Assembly: GCA_900548955.1 (NCBI GenBank)
Contig: URMQ01000001.1
Coordinates: 1 to 55,143 of the forward strand
Length of the DNA: 55,143 nt
Direction: 5' to 3'
Source: an uncultured Eggerthella sp.
GTDB taxonomy: Bacteria > Actinomycetota > Coriobacteriia > Coriobacteriales > Eggerthellaceae
Of this stretch, positions 17,166 to 24,277 are shown in pieces. The position numbers and the translations under genes are program-made. A model generated the notes under the pieces. That model ran no database searches and had not been told where the DNA came from. It saw only the letters and a list, made by a program, of their open reading frames with translations. The stretch's first letter is position 1; every line of letters starts with the position of its first letter.

Positions 17166-17185
17166 AGTCCCGCCGAAGCGGGACT
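17166..17185 (-). terminator. Intrinsic terminator of the zinc-ribbon gene
   Basis: AGTCCCGC-TTCG-GCGGGACT on the minus strand has an 8-bp stem, a stable TTCG tetraloop and a run of seven T. Confidence 0.92.
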
Positions 17186-17266
17186 TATGCGAAACACGAT
17201 ATATAACGCAAGAAGTTATTAGTTGCTATTCTTGCTTTATTGCATTTCTAACTTACGCGAAGAAGA

Positions 17267-17422
17267 CTACTTCTTTGCAACGCCACCAATAAGAGACATC
17301 TTAGTGCCGCAATCAGGGCAGGTGCCTTTCGTGATAACACGACCATTCTTGGTAACACCCTCCTGAGGATCTACCATTTCCTTCTTAGCCTTGCACTTTA
17401 CGCAATAAGCAACAACTGCCAT
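17267..17422 (-). CDS. Small zinc-ribbon protein (DUF5679-like)
   Basis: A 51-residue basic protein, MAVVAYCVKCKAKKEMVDPQ at the start and a second knuckle TCPDCGTKMSL, so two CxxC pairs (C7/C10 and C35/C38) that would bind one zinc. It resembles DUF5679, a family common in Actinomycetota whose function is unknown to me. AGAGG lies 7 bases before the ATG and a strong terminator follows, so it is a single-gene unit. Its compact, basic make-up would suit RNA or ribosome binding, but that is a guess. Confidence 0.85.
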   Translation of the reverse strand: MAVVAYCVKCKAKKEMVDPQEGVTKNGRVITKGTCPDCGTKMSLIGGVAKK

Positions 17423-17576
17423 TGTAACCTCTTTTCATATTGATCGGTATAAAAGCCGTACTAGCGAATAACGCTCGACCTATTGTAGCTATGCTTATAC
17501 CATTTGACCAGTTAAAGTAGTTATTTTTTTGCACCTTTAACAAAAAGAGGAAACGACTGGGCTAAAAACCAAGAAT

Positions 17577-17765
17577 TTAGTCCTCAATAATCTCTTCTAT
17601 AGCACCCATTGGGCATTCTTCTACGCAGTCACCACAAGCAATGCAAGACTCTTCATTTACAACGGTGCAAACACCATCAACAACTTCAATAGTGCCCTGA
17701 GGACAAGCATCAATGCAAATACCGCAACCAATGCATTCGTCAGCCAAAATCACAGGATGGGACAT
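17577..17765 (-). CDS. 2[4Fe-4S] ferredoxin
   Basis: A 62-residue electron carrier with two CxxCxxCxxxCP clusters: C11/C14/C17/C21 and C41/C44/C47/C51, plus an extra C33. This is the clostridial-type bacterial ferredoxin used by anaerobes with, for example, pyruvate:ferredoxin oxidoreductase or hydrogenase. AGAGG precedes the ATG. It stands alone, about 340 bases from hypE on the same strand. Confidence 0.96.
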   Translation of the reverse strand: MSHPVILADECIGCGICIDACPQGTIEVVDGVCTVVNEESCIACGDCVEECPMGAIEEIIED

Positions 17766-18108
17766 GAGATACCTCTTCTCTCGTTTTTAAATCTTAAGGG
17801 ACGCTCGGTAATCCCCCATGAATCAATTCCATGACGGGAAAATACCATAGCAACGATAAGTTGCAAGTATTGATTCTTGATTTTTCCGTTAATAGCAGAA
17901 ATTGGAACGATTTTCCGCCATTTCCTTCGTTTTTGGCCAAATCGTCTACCGTCTACCGCCTGTTTTAAGCAGCAGCTGAAAGAACTTCATGAGCTTCAAG
18001 GCAAAACATTCTGACATTTTCTTGCTATAAAAATTCTACCTCTTTCACGAAAAACTATTTTGAAGAGCGATTAAGCACTTCGTTAGTTTTGAGGGGAAGA
18101 TGTTGAAT
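17766..18108. other. Intergenic region, no gene seen
   Basis: This 343-base gap between the ferredoxin and hypE has no frame with coding character. A minus-strand frame across 18,045-18,260 is mostly a shadow of hypE. Only the short repeat GTCTACCGTCTACCG near 17,943 was noticed; the ferredoxin promoter must lie here but is not consensus-like. Confidence 0.6.
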
Positions 18109-19131
18109 TTAGCAAATACGAGGAAGTTGTTCGCCAACGAGCATATCCATGATTCGAAGCGCGCCAAAACCAGTTCGAATGGAAACACGAGACGATCTAT
18201 CTTCGGGCTTTTCAACCACTTCGCCAATAATAGCAGCATCAACACCGTACTTATTTGCACGCATAGCTTCTAGCGCGGCATCAGCCTGATCAGCAGGAAC
18301 TACGCACACCATCTTACCTTCGTTGGCAACTTGATACACATCGTAGCCTAACATTTCACACGCACCTCGTACGGCATCTTTTACAGGAACAGCATCTTCT
18401 TCAACAATGAAATCAACATCAGACTGAACTGCTAATTCATTAAGGGTTGAAGCCAACCCTCCACGCGTAGGGTCGCGGAAACAACGAGTATCAGGAGCAG
18501 CCGCCAACACCTCTGCAATAAGATGATTAAGCGGCGCAGCATCGGTTTGAATATCTGCATTAAATGACAGTTCTTCGCGGCAGGCCATTACCGTAATACC
18601 ATGATCGCCAATGGTGCCGCTTACTAAAATTTTGTCTCCTGGTTTGCAAAATGCACCGGACAATTCAACGCCAGCGGGAATAAACCCAATACCACTCGTG
18701 TTGATAAAAACACCATCACCATGACCGCGATTTACTACCTTAGTATCACCCGTAACAATATGCACACCAGCTTCTTTAGCCATCTGCGCCATGCTGTGAC
18801 AAATTTGCTTTAAGTCAGCAACAGAAAAGCCCTCTTCTAGAATGAAGCCACAGGAAAGATACTTTGGGACAGCACCGCTGGTTGCCACGTCGTTTACTGT
18901 TCCGCAAACAGCCAGCTTACCAATATCGCCACCAGGGAAAAAGTGTGGCGTTACTACAAAGCTATCGGTTGAATACGCCAAACGTTCTCCAGCGTTTGGG
19001 GCTGGCAGCGATGCGGCGTCATTGCCCTCAAGCAGTTCCGTTGAACCATAAGCTTCATAGAACACTTCATCAATTATGCGTTTCATCATGGTGCCGCCGC
19101 TACCATGACCAAGCAAAACTGTTTCGTCCAT
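18109..19131 (-). CDS. hypE: [NiFe] hydrogenase maturation protein HypE
   Basis: HypE dehydrates the carbamoyl group on its C-terminal cysteine to a thiocyanate, the source of the cyanide ligands of [NiFe] hydrogenase. The 340-residue protein starts with LLGHGSGGTMMKRII, has PurM-like ATP-binding motifs (STDSFVVTPHFFPGGDIGKL, GDTKVV, RDPTRGGLASTLNE), and ends exactly in PRIC, with the catalytic Cys as last residue. It lies 9 bases after nikR. No other hyp or hydrogenase gene is in the window, so its partners are elsewhere. Confidence 0.96.
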   Translation of the reverse strand: MDETVLLGHGSGGTMMKRIIDEVFYEAYGSTELLEGNDAASLPAPNAGERLAYSTDSFVVTPHFFPGGDIGKLAVCGTVNDVATSGAVPKYLSCGFILEEGFSVADLKQICHSMAQMAKEAGVHIVTGDTKVVNRGHGDGVFINTSGIGFIPAGVELSGAFCKPGDKILVSGTIGDHGITVMACREELSFNADIQTDAAPLNHLIAEVLAAAPDTRCFRDPTRGGLASTLNELAVQSDVDFIVEEDAVPVKDAVRGACEMLGYDVYQVANEGKMVCVVPADQADAALEAMRANKYGVDAAIIGEVVEKPEDRSSRVSIRTGFGALRIMDMLVGEQLPRIC

Positions 19132-19140
19132 ACTGTTCTC

Positions 19141-19563
19141 CTAAATAAAAGCGCCTGTGGTAGTCATATGCAAGCGCCCCGTTTTCACGCCTTTTGTGCC
19201 AATGATTAAATTAGCAATATCTTGTACGAGCCCCGTTTCACCTTTAAGAACTATGACCTCTAGGCAGTTTTCTTCATCAATATGAACATGCAACGACGAG
19301 ACAATGGTTTCCAAATAATTGTGCTGAATTTGATGAAGTTTTTCTTGAAGGTCGTTGGCATGGTGACTGTAGACAATAGTCAAAGTGCCCATAACAATAC
19401 GCCCAGGCATTGAGCATTCGTCTTCAACCAGAGCGTCACGCACCAAATCGCGCACAACCTCACTTCGATTTTTAGCTAAACCTCGTCGAGCAACTAAATG
19501 GTCAAACTTAACAAGTAGATCTTCCGGCATGGCAACCGAAAAACGCATGAGATCATTACTCAT
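19141..19563 (-). CDS. nikR: Nickel-responsive regulator NikR
   Basis: NikR is a ribbon-helix-helix repressor that senses nickel through a C-terminal ACT domain. The 140-residue protein has the RHH start MRFSVAMPEDLLVKFDHLV and RSEVVRDLVRDAL, then the metal domain with H81, H92, H94 and C100, whose spacing (11, 2, 6) equals the known square-planar nickel site. It lies in one unit with hypE, linking hydrogenase maturation to nickel supply. No clear NikR palindrome was found upstream of the unit. Confidence 0.93.
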   Translation of the reverse strand: MSNDLMRFSVAMPEDLLVKFDHLVARRGLAKNRSEVVRDLVRDALVEDECSMPGRIVMGTLTIVYSHHANDLQEKLHQIQHNYLETIVSSLHVHIDEENCLEVIVLKGETGLVQDIANLIIGTKGVKTGRLHMTTTGAFI

Positions 19564-19597
19564 TACAACCTCGTTCTTTTTTATGCAAAGCTACTGC

Positions 19598-19852
19598 CTA
19601 AACAAGGCTGACTGTAACGCCACTTGCATTTTCCGCATCGTCTTCAAGGGCATCTTTCGCTTCATCAAGCGTTGCGCGCACTTCATCAAGAAGCGCCTGA
19701 ACCTGATGAAGTTTTTCGCCCACCGTTTCAAATCCTGCATCTGCTGCATTATGAGCAAGAGTGTGAGCCCAGCGGCGCTCAAGTTTAATGTGATCATCAA
19801 TCTGATCTATCATCTGTTCAAATTGACCCGTGTTAATTCCGTTGGTACACAT
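19598..19852 (-). CDS. Small helical protein ahead of nikR-hypE, unknown
   Basis: I do not recognise this 84-residue protein. It is acidic and almost entirely alpha-helical in appearance, with His residues spaced along the first half (DDHIKLERRWAHTLAHNAAD, EKLHQVQ), which could bind metal on one helix face. GGGAGG lies 4 bases before the ATG. It begins the nikR-hypE unit, 34 bases before nikR, so a role in nickel handling or hydrogenase maturation is a reasonable inference from context only. Confidence 0.75.
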   Translation of the reverse strand: MCTNGINTGQFEQMIDQIDDHIKLERRWAHTLAHNAADAGFETVGEKLHQVQALLDEVRATLDEAKDALEDDAENASGVTVSLV

Positions 19853-20007
19853 AAAGCCTCCCTGATACTTTGGCTCTGGGTTGTGTTATTAATTGTTATA
19901 TCTGTAATATCATGCTTGGCGTAAAACAGTGTGAAAAATTTCGTAATTGGTATTATTTTTTATTGTTAGCCGCAGGAAACACATAGAAGTCGAAGGGTGC
20001 GAGTTTT

Positions 20008-20511
20008 ATGAGTACCGAAAGTAAGAATTCTGAACCAGTTCTGCATTCGCCTTATGAAAGAATTCGCCACGCCCATCTTTTCCAGTTTGCAGACCATATA
20101 GAAAAAAGCAGCAGCACAGGAAGCGAAGATGCGCTTTTTTGTGTAATAAGCACATTTCCCTTATCCGATTCTGCTCAAGCGGCACTGCACGCCAGTGCAC
20201 CGCGGTTAGGCTATAGCAACCGCCAACTTTGCTTTATTGTTCTCTCGAACGCCAGTCACACCCTTGAGCCTTCAGAACTTTTCACCATACTTGAAGCCAT
20301 TGATCCTTTGTGCGTTGTATTGACCGACCATGAAAGCGTGAAAACCGCATCCGCTGGTTACAACACCCCTCTTGCTCTTGAGACGCGAGAGTTCTTGCTT
20401 GGTCGCGGCTGCTGTTGCTTTGAATCTTTCGAAGACTTACTTTCTACCAGCGAAGGAAAGCAAAAAGCATGGGCCTGTCTGAAAACCCTGCCCCCTCTGG
20501 CTGTTTTGTGA
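20008..20511 (+). CDS. Hypothetical cytoplasmic protein
   Basis: A 167-residue protein, no signal peptide or membrane helix. Hydrophobic strands (LFCVISTFPL, QLCFIVLSNAS, DPLCVVLTDHES) alternate with helices, suggesting a small alpha/beta fold. The frame is divergent from nikR-hypE and ends 200 bases before galE on the same strand. The Shine-Dalgarno (GAAGGGTGCGAG) is weak. No family recognised. Confidence 0.7.
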   Translation: MSTESKNSEPVLHSPYERIRHAHLFQFADHIEKSSSTGSEDALFCVISTFPLSDSAQAALHASAPRLGYSNRQLCFIVLSNASHTLEPSELFTILEAIDPLCVVLTDHESVKTASAGYNTPLALETREFLLGRGCCCFESFEDLLSTSEGKQKAWACLKTLPPLAVL

Positions 20512-20582
20512 CATAATTCGCGTGGCTAAAGCATAACTGGGGATATTGCTTAGCGACATAGTTCACGTGGTTAAAACAAAAC
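20510..20582. repeat. Imperfect 28-bp direct repeat upstream of galE
   Basis: Copies at 20510-20537 and 20555-20582 share 23 of 28 bases (GACATAnTTCnCGTGG core), 45 bases apart. They lie in the galE leader and could be regulator sites. Confidence 0.55.
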
Positions 20583-20713
20583 CAAGAGCATATCTCATCA
20601 AATCTTTTTAACATATACACGTGCAGCTCCAAGAAATGGTATTCTTGCCTGCGTAGATATACAGATATATTGACTTGATGTATTAACTTACACAATTACC
20701 GAAAGGTACGTAC

Positions 20714-21841
20714 ATGTCGAACAAAAGCTTAAGCGGTACTCACGAATCACAAACCATTCTCGTTACCGGCGGTGCAGGATTTATCGGCAGCCACACATGC
20801 GTTGAGCTGCTTGAACAAGGCTACAAAATTGTGATCTACGATGATCTTTCAAATTCAAGCGAAGTGGCTGTAGACCGCATTCGCGAACTTACGGGCGCCG
20901 ACCAAAATGCCTGCGCTTTTGTTCAGGCTTCTATTCTTGATCGTGAAGCGTTAGAAAACGTGTTTAGCACCTACGACATTGCTGCCATAATCCACTTTGC
21001 AGGATTCAAGGCGGTAGGCGAGTCTACCCAAAAACCTTTGGAATACTACTGGAATAACGTAGCGGGATCTTTGGTTCTTTTTGATGTTGCGCGCAACCAT
21101 GGTGTTAAGAACGTTATTTTCTCTTCGTCTGCTACGGTGTATGGCGAACCAGAAATGATTCCTATCACTGAAGAATGCCCCAAGCATGAATCCACCAACC
21201 CCTATGGTGAAACCAAGTCCATGCTTGAGCGCATTTTGACTGACTTCTACCGCGCAGATAATGAATGGAACGTGGTACTTCTTCGCTACTTCAATCCAAT
21301 TGGCGCCCATGTTTCTGGCCGCATTGGTGAAGATCCTAAAGGCATTCCAAACAACCTTTTGCCCTATGTTGCCCAAGTTGCTACGGGCAAGCTGGAATGC
21401 ATTCAGGTCTTTGGCAACGACTATCCCACTCCTGACGGCACGGGCGTGCGTGACTACATTCATGTTGTTGACTTGGCGCGCGGCCACGTAAAGGCACTTG
21501 ATTATATGGCAGGTAAAGTCGGCACAGGCAAAGCAATTGGCCTTGGTTCTATTGAGGGCACCCCTGCTGAAGACGGTACCCGTAGCGGTGTTGCTATTTT
21601 CAATTTAGGCACCGGAACAGGATCAAGCGTTTTGGATGTAATTCATGCCTTCGAAAAAGCTTGCGGAAAAGAACTGCCTTACAAGATTTGCCCTCGTCGC
21701 CCAGGCGATATTGCTACCAACTATGCTGCGTGTGATAAAGCTCGCGAGGAATTGGGCTGGGTTGCCGAATATGACTTGGCACGCATGTGCGAAGATGCAT
21801 GGCGTTGGCAAAGCAACAACCCTAACGGTTACAACGGCTAA
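20714..21841 (+). CDS. galE: UDP-glucose 4-epimerase
   Basis: GalE interconverts UDP-glucose and UDP-galactose using tightly bound NAD. The extended SDR fold shows VTGGAGFIGSH (NAD loop, about 17-27), SSSATVYG with the catalytic Ser near 138, and Tyr164-x3-Lys168 in NPYGETKSM. The conserved NLGTGTGSSVLDVI and RRPGDIATNYA follow. At 375 residues it is about 35 longer than E. coli GalE; the extra residues are a Gly-rich loop (AGKVGTGKAIGLGSIEGTPA). GAAAGG precedes the ATG and a terminator follows, so it is a single-gene unit. Confidence 0.95.
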   Translation: MSNKSLSGTHESQTILVTGGAGFIGSHTCVELLEQGYKIVIYDDLSNSSEVAVDRIRELTGADQNACAFVQASILDREALENVFSTYDIAAIIHFAGFKAVGESTQKPLEYYWNNVAGSLVLFDVARNHGVKNVIFSSSATVYGEPEMIPITEECPKHESTNPYGETKSMLERILTDFYRADNEWNVVLLRYFNPIGAHVSGRIGEDPKGIPNNLLPYVAQVATGKLECIQVFGNDYPTPDGTGVRDYIHVVDLARGHVKALDYMAGKVGTGKAIGLGSIEGTPAEDGTRSGVAIFNLGTGTGSSVLDVIHAFEKACGKELPYKICPRRPGDIATNYAACDKAREELGWVAEYDLARMCEDAWRWQSNNPNGYNG

Positions 21842-21929
21842 CAGACGCTAGCAGAATCTGTATTGTAGAGCTCTAAAGTCACGTAAAAACTTTCCTTAAG
21901 TTAAGCAATTCTTTGATCAGACTTCTTTA

Positions 21930-21974
21930 AAGGCGAACGGACGTAGCGGATATAGCGCACGCACCGTTCGCCTT
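21930..21974 (+). terminator. Terminator of galE
   Basis: AAGGCGAACGG and CCGTTCGCCTT pair over 11 bp with a 23-base loop, followed by TTCCCTTAT. It may act for both directions because poly-A-like sequence precedes it. Confidence 0.75.
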
Positions 21975-22122
21975 TTCCCTTATAACATCCTTGCTAATCG
22001 GGGGCTACGTCTTTTTAAAGCCTTTAAAGAAATCTGCGATTTGAATGAGCTTTCGAACAACTTTTACAGGGCTTTTAGCTGATTAAGCTCAATCCACTGC
22101 CTTGCTATTGTATGCAAGTCCC

Positions 22123-22776
22123 CTAGGCAAACTTCAAAATGTCTTCTGGTTTGTCGATTAGTTCATCGGGATTACCTGATTTAATTTTTTCGATAGACTG
22201 ATATCCCCAGGTAACCCCTACGGTATACATACCCGCATTGTTGCCCGCCAACATATCACCATGCGAATCGCCGAAATAGACGCAATCTTCGGGAGTTAAA
22301 CCCATTTCTTGTGCCGTAACAAGAAGACCCGTAGGATCAGGTTTGCGAGGAATGTTTTCTGCTTCACCATGCGATACATCAAACAGCCCAGGGAAATAGC
22401 GCTGTTCTACTTCACGAACACCTGCTTCAAATTTATTCGACACAATACCAAGCTTGATGCCCTTGTTTTTAAGTGCGCGAAGGGTTTCTTCCATACCGTC
22501 AAAAGGCTTGGTAAGCTTGATGCCGTATTCGTCGTATAAATCGCAAAACAGTCTAAAAGCGTGTTGCGCTTTTTCTTCAGAAATATCTTCAGGAACTGCT
22601 TGCAAAATAAGAGAAAGAACTCCATTACCTACAAAAGTACGTACTTCGTCTTCGGTGCGCGCCGGGTAGCCTTCACGTTCCAGCACAATATTGGTAAGTG
22701 CCGTTAAATCTGGCAGCGTGTGCAAAAGCGTGCCGTCCATATCAAAAATAAAACCTTTAAATCCCGTACGCGTCAT
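22123..22776 (-). CDS. HAD-family hydrolase, phosphoglycolate phosphatase-like
   Basis: A 217-residue haloacid dehalogenase phosphatase. Motif I FDMDGTLLHT carries the nucleophile Asp and acid Asp, motif II is IVSNK, Lys of motif III is in RKPDP, and motif IV is GDSHGDMLAG. The cap inserted after motif I is helical, as in Gph/PpaX proteins that clear phosphoglycolate or pyrophosphate. Exact substrate cannot be told. ATG 22776 is chosen because AAGGA lies 9-10 bases upstream, while the ATG 9 bases earlier abuts it. Confidence 0.9.
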   Translation of the reverse strand: MTRTGFKGFIFDMDGTLLHTLPDLTALTNIVLEREGYPARTEDEVRTFVGNGVLSLILQAVPEDISEEKAQHAFRLFCDLYDEYGIKLTKPFDGMEETLRALKNKGIKLGIVSNKFEAGVREVEQRYFPGLFDVSHGEAENIPRKPDPTGLLVTAQEMGLTPEDCVYFGDSHGDMLAGNNAGMYTVGVTWGYQSIEKIKSGNPDELIDKPEDILKFA

Positions 22777-23024
22777 ACAATACATCCTTCTTGATGGTAT
22801 TCACCCTATCTGGCTCCAGCCAGATTATTTACGATCACGCTTTAGCAAGCATGGTACGCAAGCTTTTAGTTGTTCACAAAATAATACTAGGGTTCTCTTT
22901 TCCTTCCAGTGCGCTCCATGCATTTATTACATCGTTTTACAAAATCAACTACCTGAATTCTGACCAAAAGAACGTCTGCTCTTTGTAAGCGCTCGACATA
23001 ATACGACCCGCTAAAACAAAAAAC

Positions 23025-23041
23025 GGCAATAAATAATTGCC
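23025..23041 (-). terminator. Terminator copy distal to tRNA-Gly
   Basis: GGCAAT-N5-ATTGCC (6-bp stem) on the minus strand, followed by a run of T. It is the weaker of two related terminators. Confidence 0.55.
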
Positions 23042-23056
23042 TGGCATTTCTAAAAA

Positions 23057-23166
23057 CAGCGAGCAGCGGCAGAGTGCACTAGGTAGGCACGAGAGCATGA
23101 GGAAGTGTACTTGGGTACACGACGAGTGCTCGCAGAACCTAGATAGAGTGCGCTGCTGCTGCGCAG
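23057..23166. repeat. Large imperfect palindrome
   Basis: About 110 bases fold around a perfect GTGTAC-TTGG-GTACAC core at 23104-23119, with outer arms that pair imperfectly (GAGCA with TGCTC, CTAGGT with ACCTAG, GAGTGC with GCACTC-like segments, and GC-rich CAGC repeats). No open frame of credible composition runs through it. It may be a structured RNA, a terminator-like block or a repetitive element. Confidence 0.6.
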
Positions 23167-23192
23167 CGTCAATGCGTTTAATGCGAAAAGAA

Positions 23193-23212
23193 AGCCGTTC
23201 GGCAGAACGGCT
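23193..23212 (-). terminator. Hairpin with T-run (minus strand)
   Basis: AGCCGTTC-TGCC-GAACGGCT has an 8-bp stem and is followed by TTCTTTT on the minus strand. It sits just past the direct copy of the tRNA-Gly 3' end at 23,224-23,243, as a real terminator does after a tRNA. Confidence 0.7.
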
Positions 23213-23230
23213 TGATTACAAACTGGAGCG

Positions 23231-23365
23231 GGCGACGGGAATCCCGCGTCCGCAAAGCGGACGCTCAACCCCTTGGCGCAAGCGCCTGCGGGCGAATTCC
23301 TAAAAACAGTCCACTGGACTGTTTTCTTAACGGAATTCCACCTCAACGGTTCGATTCCCGTCGCC
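23231..23365. repeat. 135-bp palindromic element with tRNA-derived ends
   Basis: The ends are a perfect 13-bp inverted repeat, GGCGACGGGAATC (23231-23243) and GATTCCCGTCGCC (23353-23365), which equals the T-arm and acceptor end of the neighbouring tRNA-Gly. Inside are nested perfect hairpins: GCGTCCGC-AAA-GCGGACGC (23246-23264), GGCGC-AA-GCGCC (23275-23286), and AAAACAGTCC-ACT-GGACTGTTTT (23303-23325) inside GAATTCC / GGAATTC. The block cannot be a working tRNA. Mobile or RNA nature is unknown. Confidence 0.8.
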
Positions 23366-23392
23366 TTAATTACGACCCGCTAAAACAAAAAA

Positions 23393-23419
23393 ACGGCAAT
23401 GATAGTCAACCATTGCCGT
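23393..23419 (-). terminator. Terminator of tRNA-Gly
   Basis: ACGGCAATG / CATTGCCGT form a 9-bp stem with a 9-base loop, followed on the minus strand by seven T. It begins 11 bases past the tRNA end. Confidence 0.9.
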
Positions 23420-23430
23420 ACGATTTCTGG

Positions 23431-23502
23431 AGCGGGCGACGGGAATCGAACCCGCGTCACAAGCTTGGGAAGCTTGGGTAATAACCATTATACGACGCCC
23501 GC
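23431..23502 (-). tRNA. tRNA-Gly (anticodon TCC)
   Basis: The minus strand folds as a 72-nt cloverleaf: acceptor GCGGGCG / CGCCCGC, D-arm GTAT-AATGGTTA-TTAC, anticodon stem CAAGC / GCTTG with loop TTCCCAA (anticodon TCC), variable TGAC, T-arm GCGGG-TTCGATT-CCCGT with one G-U pair, discriminator T, then CC. It reads GGA/GGG codons. Confidence 0.97.
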
Positions 23503-23559
23503 ATATGTAAAAAGACACCCAATAAGTGCAGCTAGTAGTATAGCGCAATAAACGCTTTC

Positions 23560-24138
23560 TTATTCAGATCCTGCCTTGCTTTTATTATGTGCAAACTCAA
23601 TTGCGGATGCGGAGAAGACTTTACTAATAATCTGCAAGCATCTATCGAAACGCTCATCACAAGGCTTGCCAGCCTGCTCGCCAAGTAAACCCACAATACC
23701 GGAAGCCATGAAGGAAGCAACAGCCTGCACGTCCTCTTGTCTAAGATCAAGTTCGAACTTTCCTGCCCAAGCCTCCATGAGCACCCTCTTAAAGCGTTCA
23801 ATCAGACGCCTCGATCCGTTTGGCCCTGTCAGAAGGCATATTCGCTCGACTGCAAGCTTCTGTTCTTTATTGAGATGAAACGCTACATCACTCTGCGAAA
23901 GAAATCTCTCTGCAAGATCTGCAATACCAGTCGGCACAGAAGCGTCAACTGCTTTCTCTGCAAGATCTTCTATCGAATCAAAGTAATAGTAAAACGTCGC
24001 ACGGTTGCATCCTGCCTGGTGCACAATCGAAGTGGCAGTTATTTCTTGAAAGGACCTGAGAGAAATTTGATGCCAGAAAGTATTAATCATACGTTCCTCA
24101 GCACCTTTCTCCCCGGAATCCTTTCTCGGCCTTCCCAT
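23560..24138 (-). CDS. TetR-family transcriptional repressor
   Basis: A 192-residue regulator. The N-terminal helix-turn-helix shows FQEITATSIVHQAGCNRATF and YYYFDSIEDL, the typical recognition helix and following Tyr/Phe of TetR proteins. The C-terminal ligand domain is divergent and has no recognisable effector class. It is divergent from the ABC exporter genes across a 139-base gap and probably represses them. The gap holds AAACCCGAC near 24,170 and GTTGGGTTT near 24,247, an inverted pair with one mismatch that could be part of an operator. Confidence 0.9.
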   Translation of the reverse strand: MGRPRKDSGEKGAEERMINTFWHQISLRSFQEITATSIVHQAGCNRATFYYYFDSIEDLAEKAVDASVPTGIADLAERFLSQSDVAFHLNKEQKLAVERICLLTGPNGSRRLIERFKRVLMEAWAGKFELDLRQEDVQAVASFMASGIVGLLGEQAGKPCDERFDRCLQIISKVFSASAIEFAHNKSKAGSE

Positions 24139-24277
24139 GCCATCCTCCTTACTGATTATATAGATCGATAAACCCGACGCTTCCGCGTAAATCGCTGGTT
24201 TTATTCCCTCTACAACCTAGGGATAATCTGATTATACGACATATGTTGGGTTTTCTGAATGCAAAGGGGGGATCTCT

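Larger units (their letters stand above)
23002..23400. repeat. Direct repeat of a tRNA terminator tail
   Basis: TACGACCCGCTAAAACAAA followed by A-run and ACGGCAAT occurs at 23002-23030 and again at 23371-23400, one A longer. Each is the T-rich tail and half-stem of a minus-strand terminator. The two copies bracket about 340 bases of palindromic sequence with no gene, as if that block had been inserted by, or together with, a duplication of the region behind tRNA-Gly. Confidence 0.85.
23224..23447. repeat. 20-bp direct repeat of the tRNA-Gly 3' end
   Basis: TGGAGCGGGCGACGGGAATC occurs at 23224-23243 and 23428-23447; the second is the 3' end of the intact tRNA-Gly. The arrangement resembles att sites left by an integrase that targets a tRNA 3' end, but only 184 bases lie between and no integrase is present. 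Confidence 0.7.

Noticed and set aside
23224..23447. Integrated prophage or genomic island at tRNA-Gly
   Set aside because: Direct repeats of the tRNA end are only 184 bases apart and there is no integrase or phage gene between them.
23037..23548. Short frames across the tRNA-Gly region
   Set aside because: They translate tRNA and hairpin DNA; palindromic composition, not protein-like.
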